Shown: positions 15,071 through 21,506 of the stretch, in pieces
How positions within the stretch are numbered: position 1 is the first letter of the stretch
How the letters are laid out: each line of letters starts with the position of its first letter
From: JBDHRG01 sp039807445
GTDB taxonomy: Bacteria; Pseudomonadota; Gammaproteobacteria; Competibacterales; Competibacteraceae
Direction: 5' to 3'
Length of the DNA: 21,506 nucleotides
Assembly (NCBI GenBank): GCA_039807445.1
Contig: JBDHRG010000049.1
Location: 1 to 21,506, forward strand
Notes under the pieces: model-generated
What the model was told of the DNA's origin: nothing
The model's database searches: none
The model's input: the letters and a program-made list of their open reading frames with translations, nothing else
Made by a program: the position numbers and the translations under genes

Positions 15071-17185
15071 CTACATCTCGGCTCGGAGTGCTGCGAGCCT
15101 TTCGCAGACTTCGTCAAAGGACAGCGCGGCCCCTGCCAGTGCCACCAAGAGTTGCGAAGCAGCGATCACGAACCGGTCGCCAGCCGAGATCCGCATATCA
15201 GCCTCGGCCAGAATGCCAGTGAGTGCCTTCGTGCGAGCGAGCACCTGGTCAAAGCCCTTCTCTGCTACGGTGCGGCCCTCGCGCTTGCGGCAGACCAGGA
15301 TCGCATCGAGACTGATCGGCTCCTTGGCTGCCGACTTCGGGCTGGCGCCTCGCAACTCCGCATGTACAGGATGCGCTGCCACGATCTCGAGTCCGGCATT
15401 GACGATCGCCTCGTAGATGGCTGCCCACCCCTCGGGTCGCGAATGATGGAAGCTGAAGGCCAAGATCCCGTCGTCTTTCAGTACCCGGCGACAATCGGCA
15501 AAGACTCGCGCAAGCTGATCCGAGAAGACACGCGCATTCTTGTGCTGAACCTCGTTAGGGTTCGATGAATTCTTTCGCTTGAAAAACGGATAGGTCTGAG
15601 CTAGCACGGGAGCGAGCCATGCGAAGAAGAAGTCGCTGAGTTCACTGTAATGGACGAAATCGAAATAAGGTGGATCAGTGATCACCGCATCCACTGTCCG
15701 GTCAGGCACGGGTAGATGGCCGCCATCTCCATTCAAGACCAGAGCACCGCATTCGTTCCGACAGAGTTCATCCCAGGACTCGGCCAGCGGCATGTCTATA
15801 GGTTTGCTGACGACCTGCTTGACGCTACCGGTTGCACTCCCGAGCAGATCGGTCTCGATCCTCAATTCGAAGGGTTCACGCAGGTACCTCTTTGCGCGCA
15901 GCAGCCGCGATTCAAACAGAGTCGAAAACGTGCCGCTACTCTTTTCAGTCCCCCAGACACTGTTTTCCAGCGGCGTGCGTTCCGGCTTCAGAATATGATT
16001 GGAAAACATATGGCGCACCGCCCCCGTTCCTTCGCCCTTGAAGCTGCAGAACATATTGTTGAACTCCAGGGTACTGGAGAATAGGCAGAGAAATTGTTCG
16101 CGAACAGTTCGATCTTCGATTCTGAGAATCGACCGCAACAACAAGCCGAGCGCCAACAATTGGCGCGCATTGAAGAAGTCTCGCCACTGAAGATAATTGT
16201 ACCCCCTCGCCTGGTTCGTATTGTGCCCTGGTCTGACATCCAAACTCGGAAGAGGCAGACTTTCGGAAGCGAGTCTGCATTCGGCCGCTTCGAAAAGCGC
16301 CTCATCTTCCGACCGAACACGCAAGTAGACCTTCTCACCGTTTACCCGCAACGCGAGCATTGCGTACATCCGATGCTTCGGAGGAGACCCATCCTGTGGC
16401 AGCAAGTCCTTGACCCGATAGCGCGCCCCATCTTTCCCAGTGACGTACTGCCCTGATGCCGGTCCCTGCTGTGGATTGAAAATCGCATTGCAATCCGGAC
16501 AGCGAAGACGTGTCGAATCGTACCGCGCCTCGATCACTCCCCAGCAGTTCGGACAAATGATCTGGGCCTTCGGTTTCTTCTTCGGATAAGCGTCACGACT
16601 GAATATGTAATTGTCGAACAGCGGAATTTTCTCTCCCTTCGGCGTCTCAACATATTTGACCCAGAAAAAATAGAGAACCGGAATCATCTCTCCAGTCCCG
16701 GGATCACGCGTCCGATAGTATTTCTTGATCTCCGTAGCCACTTCTTCTTCGAAACGCGCGAAGGCTTTTCGCAGCGCGCCTTCACTGACCGAAGTCAATC
16801 CCTGTCGAACTAGAAACGTACTGACAGGATTGATGTCGGTTCCGATAGCCTTACAACCGAGCTTCAAAGCCTCGCCGATCGTCGTACCGCTTCCCATGAA
16901 GGGGTCGAGCACGGTTCGGCCGCGAAACTCGTGAGTGCGATAGAACTGCTCCCATACCCTATCCTTGGGGCCAAGCAGAGCTCCTAAGGTGATCCCCCTG
17001 AAAACGGAACCCAGGCGGGTAGCCCACCACTTGTGGATATGGTAAAGAGGTCGATTGATCTCCTTCCGCCAACTCTCACGCTCGGCAAGCTGGCTGATTT
17101 CGACTATCGGAAAACCCGACTCCAGAGAGGTGGTCCGATCCCTGAAGGGCTCATCCGGGCAAGCCGACGGCACGCGATCAGCCAT
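15071..17185 (-). CDS. Zn-ribbon DNA methyltransferase (adenine-specific, COG1743-like)
   Basis: About 704 residues. An N-terminal RPLYHIHKWWATRLGSVFR is followed by the SAM-binding motif LDPFMGSGTT (93-102) with TDINPVS. A zinc ribbon follows (CPNC 211-214, CPDC 229-232), and the catalytic DPPY (504-507) lies far downstream with FDFVHYSELSDFFF. DPPY indicates N6-adenine or N4-cytosine methylation. The order motif I, long insertion, motif IV is alpha-like, and the overall build resembles COG1743/DUF1156 methylases. The ATG at 17185 has GAGGAG five bases upstream; GTG 17191 or ATG 17188 are alternatives. It overlaps or abuts the end of the nuclease gene, implying one transcript. Base composition is clearly AT-richer than the backbone, suggesting horizontal transfer. 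The recognition sequence is unknown. Confidence 0.88.
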   Translation of the reverse strand: MADRVPSACPDEPFRDRTTSLESGFPIVEISQLAERESWRKEINRPLYHIHKWWATRLGSVFRGITLGALLGPKDRVWEQFYRTHEFRGRTVLDPFMGSGTTIGEALKLGCKAIGTDINPVSTFLVRQGLTSVSEGALRKAFARFEEEVATEIKKYYRTRDPGTGEMIPVLYFFWVKYVETPKGEKIPLFDNYIFSRDAYPKKKPKAQIICPNCWGVIEARYDSTRLRCPDCNAIFNPQQGPASGQYVTGKDGARYRVKDLLPQDGSPPKHRMYAMLALRVNGEKVYLRVRSEDEALFEAAECRLASESLPLPSLDVRPGHNTNQARGYNYLQWRDFFNARQLLALGLLLRSILRIEDRTVREQFLCLFSSTLEFNNMFCSFKGEGTGAVRHMFSNHILKPERTPLENSVWGTEKSSGTFSTLFESRLLRAKRYLREPFELRIETDLLGSATGSVKQVVSKPIDMPLAESWDELCRNECGALVLNGDGGHLPVPDRTVDAVITDPPYFDFVHYSELSDFFFAWLAPVLAQTYPFFKRKNSSNPNEVQHKNARVFSDQLARVFADCRRVLKDDGILAFSFHHSRPEGWAAIYEAIVNAGLEIVAAHPVHAELRGASPKSAAKEPISLDAILVCRKREGRTVAEKGFDQVLARTKALTGILAEADMRISAGDRFVIAASQLLVALAGAALSFDEVCERLAALRAEM

Positions 17186-17187
17186 CA

Positions 17188-18003
17188 TCACTCCTCGTCC
17201 ACCCCAGGCCGCTCCGCAGGCTCTGCCAAGCCAGTCACCATCCTGACTGGTTTCGACGACTGCGACTTCAATCGATATGCGACGAACCTGTGCTGGACTC
17301 CGACGCCAGGGTTGGGAATCTTCTCGGCGGTCAACGCATTGGTACGCAGATCGAATCTGTACCCGACTACGAGCTCGGCGGACTCGACGCGCACCAGACG
17401 TCCCACTTCCTGGAAACGCTCGTCAATATCGAAACCTTCTGGCAAGATCAGTGTCATCAATCCGGTCGTACCTTCTGTCAAGACGAAAGGCGTGGGAGCC
17501 ACATACATCTTCCGATCCCGGATCATGATGTCTCCGTAACTTCCGAATCCCCTGACGCTCTTGTTCTTGTGGACATAGTCGCGATCTGCATTCAGGAAGT
17601 CGCCATGACAGATCACGAGATCGATGACTGGATATTCTTTCTTGCCGTTCCCATTGACTTCGTACGGCACGAGATCGACTGGATAGCGGCCGAAAACGTA
17701 GAATATCTCTCGTCCGTTGTGGAGTCCACTTGGTATCTGACTATTGCAGTCGTAGTCCCGCTCGCGTCCCGGATAGGCCAAACCCTTGGCCTCGAATCCT
17801 TCCGGGCTGTTCACTAAGCGAAAATCTGGATACGCGTTCCGGCCTGCTGCATCGAAGTGAAAACCGCACGATTCCAGCCGCTTCTCGAACCAGTTCTGAA
17901 AGTGAAACTCTTTGTCTTTGACACTGACCGATTCGATCAGCACACCGTCATGGACGGCCTCGACGCATTTCGCAAACACGTCGAGACATGTCGTCGTTGA
18001 CAT
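17188..18003 (-). CDS. PD-(D/E)XK nuclease, probable type II restriction enzyme
   Basis: A 271-residue protein with a clear nuclease signature: YPDF (Pro59-Asp60), ten residues, then Glu71-Ala72-Lys73, i.e. PD-x10-ExK. A preceding helix (NWFEKRLESCGFHFD) is the usual first core helix. No HNH, helicase or ATPase motif is present, which favours a simple type II enzyme. I do not recognise a named family. The gene precedes the methyltransferase gene and its TGA overlaps that gene's start region, so the pair is very likely a restriction-modification system. ATG 18001-18003 follows a GGGAGTGA ribosome site. No controller (C) protein gene lies upstream. Its AT-richer composition matches the methyltransferase and differs from the flanks. 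Confidence 0.75.
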   Translation of the reverse strand: MSTTTCLDVFAKCVEAVHDGVLIESVSVKDKEFHFQNWFEKRLESCGFHFDAAGRNAYPDFRLVNSPEGFEAKGLAYPGRERDYDCNSQIPSGLHNGREIFYVFGRYPVDLVPYEVNGNGKKEYPVIDLVICHGDFLNADRDYVHKNKSVRGFGSYGDIMIRDRKMYVAPTPFVLTEGTTGLMTLILPEGFDIDERFQEVGRLVRVESAELVVGYRFDLRTNALTAEKIPNPGVGVQHRFVAYRLKSQSSKPVRMVTGLAEPAERPGVDEE

Positions 18004-18394
18004 TACTTCACTCCCTATACAGACTCAAAGTTTTGAAATATTAAGAAAAACCCCCCTCCAAGACAAGTCGAACTCGAGAGGGCATCGAGCAACCCTGAAT
18101 ACGCTCGGCGGACGCATGGCGGAAGCGAAGCGGAGCAGCAAGTCAGCTCTGCCATTGAGCGAGTACGCTGTTCCAGATGCAGACCACCAACCTCGCCGCG
18201 ATCGCTACCGCCTTCGGCGGGCGTGCACTCAGACCGCCTCACACTACAAGCGCCTGCAGCATTCGATGCTCGTAGGGGGTGGTTCCTGCTCGTCGCCTTG
18301 AGAACCCGCGGCTTTCGCTTCGAGGATCGCCTCTGACCAAGCCCGAACGGGGCGTCGTTACGCTGCCACTTTGGCTCACCCCAGCCGCTCGAGC
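18004..18394. other. Spacer between the nuclease gene and the regulator remnant
   Basis: About 390 bases with no convincing gene; short frames here give low-complexity translations. The first 60 bases are AT-rich and hold runs such as TTTTGAAATATTAAGAAAAA, the likely leftward promoter region for the nuclease gene. The rest returns toward backbone composition. Somewhere between here and about 18400 lies the right island junction. No direct-repeat partner of the left-edge palindrome was found by eye. Confidence 0.5.
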
Positions 18395-18616
18395 ACGCTA
18401 CACTGCCTGCACCGGCGCGCCCGTGCAGCAGGCCCTCGGCGCTCAGGCGCTCATAGGCGTCGGTGACGGTCTTGCGCGAGACGCCGAGCGTGCGCGCCAG
18501 TTCGCGGCTCGGCGGCAGGCGTTCGCCTGCCGGTCAGTCGGCCGTCGAGCATCGCCGCGCGCAGCTGCCTGCCCGACCAGATCATCGCGCCCGTCGAGCG
18601 CCAGGTGCCACTCCAT
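18395..18616 (-). pseudogene. MocR/GntR-family regulator remnant (winged-helix part only)
   Basis: Reading leftward from ATG 18616, three frames together give a GntR winged helix. MEWHLALDGR comes first, then WSGRQLRAAMLDGRLTG in a shifted frame, then ERLPPSRELARTLGVSR continuing as KTVTDAYERLSAEGLLHGRAGAGSV in a third. The shifts lie near 18570-18590 and 18525-18531. After AGAGSV (about 18398) the similarity stops, and the aminotransferase-like domain of about 350 residues expected in MocR regulators is missing. It is divergent from the AhpD-like gene, a common arrangement for a regulator and its target. This is a non-functional fragment, probably cut at the island edge. Confidence 0.75.
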
Positions 18617-18744
18617 CCCGCCCTCCCCGCCTTGGTCTCCCCGAATTATCGAGAATTGGCGATCGACGCCAGACCATGCAAGCGCCAGCATGGCTGTCCG
18701 TGCCGGGGCATCCCGCCCCGCGTCACCCAGGGAGGAGATCCACC

Positions 18745-19182
18745 ATGAAACCCCGCTACGACCTCTACCAGGCTTCGCCGGGCGCGCTGCAGGCGATGCT
18801 CGGGCTCGAGCAGCACCTGTCGGGCTGCGGTCTCGACAAGGGCCTGCTGCACCTGGTCAAGCTGCGCGCCTCGCAGATCAACGGCTGCGCCTTCTGCGTC
18901 GACATGCACACCGCGCAGGCCCGTGCCGACGGCGAGAGCGAGCGCCGCCTGCACTCGGTGGTGACCTGGCGCGACGCCCCCTTTTTCGACGAGCGCGAGC
19001 GTGCCGCGCTGGCCTGGGACCGAGGTGCTGACGCAGCTCGCCGACGAGGCGACACTGGAGCAGGCCTTCGCGGCGCTGCAGCCCACTTCAGCGAGCGTGC
19101 GATCGCCGACCTGTCGCTCGCGATCGTCACGATCAACGGCTGGAACCGCCTGGTGCGCGCCTCGGGCAAAGCGCCGGAGTGA
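18745..19182 (+). CDS. Carboxymuconolactone decarboxylase (AhpD-like) family protein with two compensating frameshifts
   Basis: A 145-codon frame starting at ATG 18745 behind GGAGGAG. The N-terminal part is a typical AhpD/CMD protein with LVKLRASQINGCAFCVDMH, giving Cys48-x2-Cys51 and His55, the alkylhydroperoxidase-type redox site. The C-terminal FSERAIADLSLAIVTINGWNRL is also typical. Between about residues 91 and 113 the frame reads Arg/Gly/Ala-rich sequence, while the neighbouring frame gives the expected TEVLTQLADEATLEQAFAALQP. One extra G in the run at 19016-19018 and one missing C at 19082-19084 explain this. If real, about 22 residues are scrambled; if sequencing errors, the protein is normal. 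A peroxide-defence role is likely by family. Confidence 0.85.
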   Translation: MKPRYDLYQASPGALQAMLGLEQHLSGCGLDKGLLHLVKLRASQINGCAFCVDMHTAQARADGESERRLHSVVTWRDAPFFDERERAALAWDRGADAARRRGDTGAGLRGAAAHFSERAIADLSLAIVTINGWNRLVRASGKAPE

Positions 19183-19311
19183 GGCGCGCTTGCGTCATCG
19201 ATCAAGGAAGGTGATGCGTTCCATCAGCCGCATTCGTTGGACGGCGGCGCCGGTTTGCGACACGCTGCGCCGGTGCCGCGCTCCGCATGACGACCCCGAG
19301 GATCCCAGCCC

Positions 19312-20535
19312 GTGAACCCCGCCTCCCGCGCCTCGAGCTACTGGCTGCTGTCGCTGACCGCCGCTGCGGTCCTGATGATCACGATGGGCGCGCGCCAGTC
19401 GCTCGGGCTGTTCGTCGCACCGCTCGACCGCTCGACCGGGCTCGGCATCGGCGCGATCAGCTTCGCGATGGCGGTCGGCCAGTTCGTCTGGGGGGCTTCG
19501 CAGCCGGTGTTCGGCGCCGTGGCCGACCGCTACGGCTCGGGCCGCGCGATCGTCGCCGGCGGGCTGCTGCTGGCGGCCGGGCTGGCGCTGGCGCCCTTCG
19601 CCGACAGCGAAGCCGGGCTGGTGCTGAGCATCGGCGTGCTCGCCGCGGCCGGGGCCGGCGCAGGCAGCTTCTCGATCCTGATCGGCGCGACCGCGATGCG
19701 CCTGCCGCCGCAGCGGCGCGCGTTCGCCGCGGGCTTCATCAATGCCGGCGGCTCGTTCGGGCAGTTCGTGTTCGCGCCGCTCGCGCAGGCCGTGATCGCG
19801 TCCTTCGGCTGGGTGCAGGCGATGCTGGCGATGGCGGCGCTGTCGCTGGCGACGCTGCCGCTGGCGTGGCCGCTGCGGCGCCGGCCCGCCGCGGCGCACA
19901 CCGCCGGATTGGCGTCGGCCGAGCCCGGCCTGCGCGCGCAGCTCGCGCTCGCGTTCCGCGACCGCAGCTACTGGTGCCTGCACGCCGGCTTCTTCACCTG
20001 CGGCTTCCACATCGCCTTCCTGGTCACGCACCTGCCGGGGGCGGTCGAGCTGTGCGGCCTGCCGGCCAGCGTCTCGGCGGCGTCGCTGGCGCTGATCGGG
20101 CTCGCCAACATCGCCGGCAGCCTCGGCGCCGGCGCGCTGGCGCAGCGCTACCGGATGAAGTGGCTGCTGTTCTGGATGTACGGCTCGCGCGCGCTGATCG
20201 TCGCGCTGTACCTGGTCGCGCCGAAGACGACGACGACCTTCTACGCCTTCTCGATCGCGCTGGGGCTGACCTGGCTCGCGACCGTGCCGCCGACCGCCGG
20301 GCTGGTCGGCAAGCTGTTCGGCACGCGCTACCTGGCGACACTGTTCGGCATGACGCTGCTGTCGCACCAGATCGGCGGCTTCTTCGGCGCCTGGCTCGGC
20401 GGCATCGCGCTGGTGCGCTTCGGCGATTACGACTGGATGTGGTACAGCGACATCGCCCTCGCCGCCGCCGCCGCGCTGGTCAACCTGCCGATCCGCGAGC
20501 GCGCCGTCGCGCGCCCGGCCGCAGCCGCCGCCTGA
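19312..20535 (+). CDS. Major facilitator superfamily transporter
   Basis: A 407-residue inner-membrane protein with about twelve hydrophobic segments and a central cytoplasmic loop near 190-215. The MFS motif A is clear between segments 2 and 3 (GAVADRYGSGR, 68-78). The N-terminus TMGARQSLGLFVAPLDRSTGLG resembles the monocarboxylate/oxalate-formate-like branch of MFS. The substrate cannot be fixed from sequence. Translation probably begins at GTG 19312, with GAGGA about 12 bases upstream; no earlier in-frame start is available. It follows the AhpD-like gene after 129 bases on the same strand, so co-transcription is possible but not shown. Confidence 0.9.
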   Translation: MNPASRASSYWLLSLTAAAVLMITMGARQSLGLFVAPLDRSTGLGIGAISFAMAVGQFVWGASQPVFGAVADRYGSGRAIVAGGLLLAAGLALAPFADSEAGLVLSIGVLAAAGAGAGSFSILIGATAMRLPPQRRAFAAGFINAGGSFGQFVFAPLAQAVIASFGWVQAMLAMAALSLATLPLAWPLRRRPAAAHTAGLASAEPGLRAQLALAFRDRSYWCLHAGFFTCGFHIAFLVTHLPGAVELCGLPASVSAASLALIGLANIAGSLGAGALAQRYRMKWLLFWMYGSRALIVALYLVAPKTTTTFYAFSIALGLTWLATVPPTAGLVGKLFGTRYLATLFGMTLLSHQIGGFFGAWLGGIALVRFGDYDWMWYSDIALAAAAALVNLPIRERAVARPAAAAA

Positions 20536-20570
20536 GCGGGCCCACGGGAACGGCGGATCGCGCGCCCGCC

Positions 20571-20585
20571 CGCGTCGCCGACGCG
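20571..20585. other. Small hairpin between the MFS and cNMP-binding genes
   Basis: CGCGTC (20571-20576) pairs with GACGCG (20580-20585) around GCC. No U-tract follows. It may be a weak terminator or leader structure. Confidence 0.3.
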
Positions 20586-20646
20586 GATGATACGCGCAGC
20601 CGGCGGCCTACACTTCGCGGTGGTGCCACCAGCGGAGAACAGGCCC

Positions 20647-21150
20647 ATGTCGGACGCGCGGCTCCGCCTGCTGCAAGAGATGCCCGTCTTCGGCGGCATC
20701 CGCGAAGACACGCTGAGCTTCCTGCTCGGACTCGCTCCCGTCGTCGCGGTGCCGAAGTGCAGCCACTTCTTCCGCGAAGGCGAGACGGGCACCTCGATGT
20801 ACGTCCTCGAGCAGGGACGCGTCGCCATCCTGAAGGCCTGGGAAGGACGTATCTTCCTGCTGCGCCACTTCGCGGCGGGCGACTGCTTCGGCGAGGTCGC
20901 GCTGATGGATTTCTGCCCCCGCGGCGCTTCGGCCTTCGCCCTCGACGACTGCCGCGCGATCGAGGTCTCGTGCGCGACGCTGTATGCGCTGTACGAGAAG
21001 GATCTCGAGCAGTTCGTGATGATCCAGATGAACCTCGGCCGCGAGGTGTGCCGGCGACTGCGCATGGCCGACGCAGATCTCTTCCGCACGCGGATCGAGG
21101 CCAACACGGTCGACGGTCGCCTCATCTTCGCGACCGCAGAGGCCGACTGA
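20647..21150 (+). CDS. Stand-alone cyclic-nucleotide-binding domain protein
   Basis: A 167-residue soluble protein made almost entirely of one CRP-type cNMP-binding domain: FFREGETGTSMYVLEQGRV (41-59), then the phosphate-binding cassette GDCFGEVALMDF and PRGASAFA (about 78-98) with the conserved Glu and Arg. A C-helix follows (about 112-140). There is no helix-turn-helix, so it is not a CRP/FNR transcription factor; it may bind a partner protein on ligand binding. Whether the ligand is cAMP, cGMP or c-di-GMP is unknown. The start at 20647 is preferred because a GGAGAACAGG stretch precedes it; the upstream frame from 20587 is less likely. The gene appears monocistronic. Confidence 0.85.
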   Translation: MSDARLRLLQEMPVFGGIREDTLSFLLGLAPVVAVPKCSHFFREGETGTSMYVLEQGRVAILKAWEGRIFLLRHFAAGDCFGEVALMDFCPRGASAFALDDCRAIEVSCATLYALYEKDLEQFVMIQMNLGREVCRRLRMADADLFRTRIEANTVDGRLIFATAEAD

Positions 21151-21353
21151 GCGCGGCCGCCGGGCGGTCGATCCGATCGGGTGAACGGCTCGTCGCCGCC
21201 TTCGCTCACCCCCGTCGGGGGATTCGCCTAGCTCGCGGTTCCGGGACTGCCGCCCCCACCCGCGAACACGGCCCTGATGGCGCGCAACCGTCCGGAACTC
21301 TCCGCGACCCGACGAGACGGGTGCCGTTACTCGTGCCTCGCTCCTCGTACCTG

Positions 21354-21506
21354 CTATTTGAACTCGCCCTTGGCCTGCAGGTCGGCGTGGTACGAGGAGC
21401 GCACCATCGGCCCCGAGGCGACCTGGGCGAAGCCCAGCGCCAGCGCGTCCTCGCGCAACTGCTCGAACTCGGCCGGGGTGACGTAGCGCTCGACGCGCAG
21501 GTGATG
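21354..21506 (-). CDS. lipA: LipA, lipoyl synthase (C-terminus only)
   Basis: The last 50 residues and TAG stop are present; the gene continues beyond the right edge. The peptide HHLRVERYVTPAEF, then ALALGFAQVASGPMVRSSYHAD, is the conserved C-terminus of lipoyl synthase, a radical-SAM enzyme that inserts two sulfur atoms into octanoyl groups on lipoate-dependent enzymes. RSSYHAD includes the Ser that ligates the auxiliary [4Fe-4S] cluster. The radical-SAM CxxxCxxC motif lies outside the window. The 3' flank (about 21320-21353) carries CTCGTGCCTCGCTCCTCGTA, similar in word content to the tail of repeat copy A. Confidence 0.93.
   Translation of the reverse strand, partial: HHLRVERYVTPAEFEQLREDALALGFAQVASGPMVRSSYHADLQAKGEFK

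Noticed and set aside
18015..18242. A 75-codon minus-strand open frame upstream of the nuclease gene (possible controller protein)
   Set aside because: No helix-turn-helix pattern, no ribosome site, and low-complexity composition.
21209..21221. CCCCC-GTC-GGGGG as a terminator after the cNMP-binding gene
   Set aside because: Only five pairs with a three-base loop and no U-tract; too weak to call.

Overview
The window is a high-GC proteobacterial chromosome segment. A gammaproteobacterium is most likely: HflD, a family largely restricted to that class, lies directly behind mnmA as in enteric bacteria, and RelA, CysG and Fpr are of the usual proteobacterial types. No rRNA, tRNA, CRISPR array or recognisable transposase was seen. 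Both ends cut through genes: an ABC transporter ATPase at the left and lipA at the right.

Layout. 1-5 kb: start of a LivG-like ATPase (-), a small cysteine-rich gene under a near-perfect Fur box (+), relA (-) and cysG (+). The spacers around relA and cysG carry three copies of a composite repeat: tandem 7-mers, a conserved 23-nt core, then inverted 7-mers. 4.7-8.1 kb (-): a small exported PstS-like protein translationally coupled to a large membrane PAS-GGDEF-EAL protein. 8.3-10.9 kb: mnmA-hflD (+) converging on fpr (-), which has a perfect 20-bp palindrome just upstream of its start. 11.4-14.9 kb (+): a DUF1127 protein with a clear terminator, then a frameshifted PEP-CTERM gene with a possible sigma-54 promoter and an exported YVTN-propeller di-heme cytochrome.

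14.9-18.4 kb is a visibly AT-richer island. It holds a PD-(D/E)XK nuclease gene overlapping a Zn-ribbon DNA methyltransferase gene, probably a restriction-modification pair. The left edge is a nested inverted repeat overlapping the end of the cytochrome gene. The right edge runs into a truncated, frameshifted MocR/GntR regulator remnant. Beyond it come an AhpD-like gene with two compensating frameshifts, an MFS transporter, a stand-alone cyclic-nucleotide-binding protein and the end of lipA.

The housekeeping genes (relA, cysG, mnmA, hflD, fpr, lipA) form the conserved backbone. The most unusual material is the composite repeat family, the island with its two edges, and the iron-box small protein. 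Single-base indels cluster near the right island edge and one lies in the PEP-CTERM gene, so either local decay or assembly error must be considered there.
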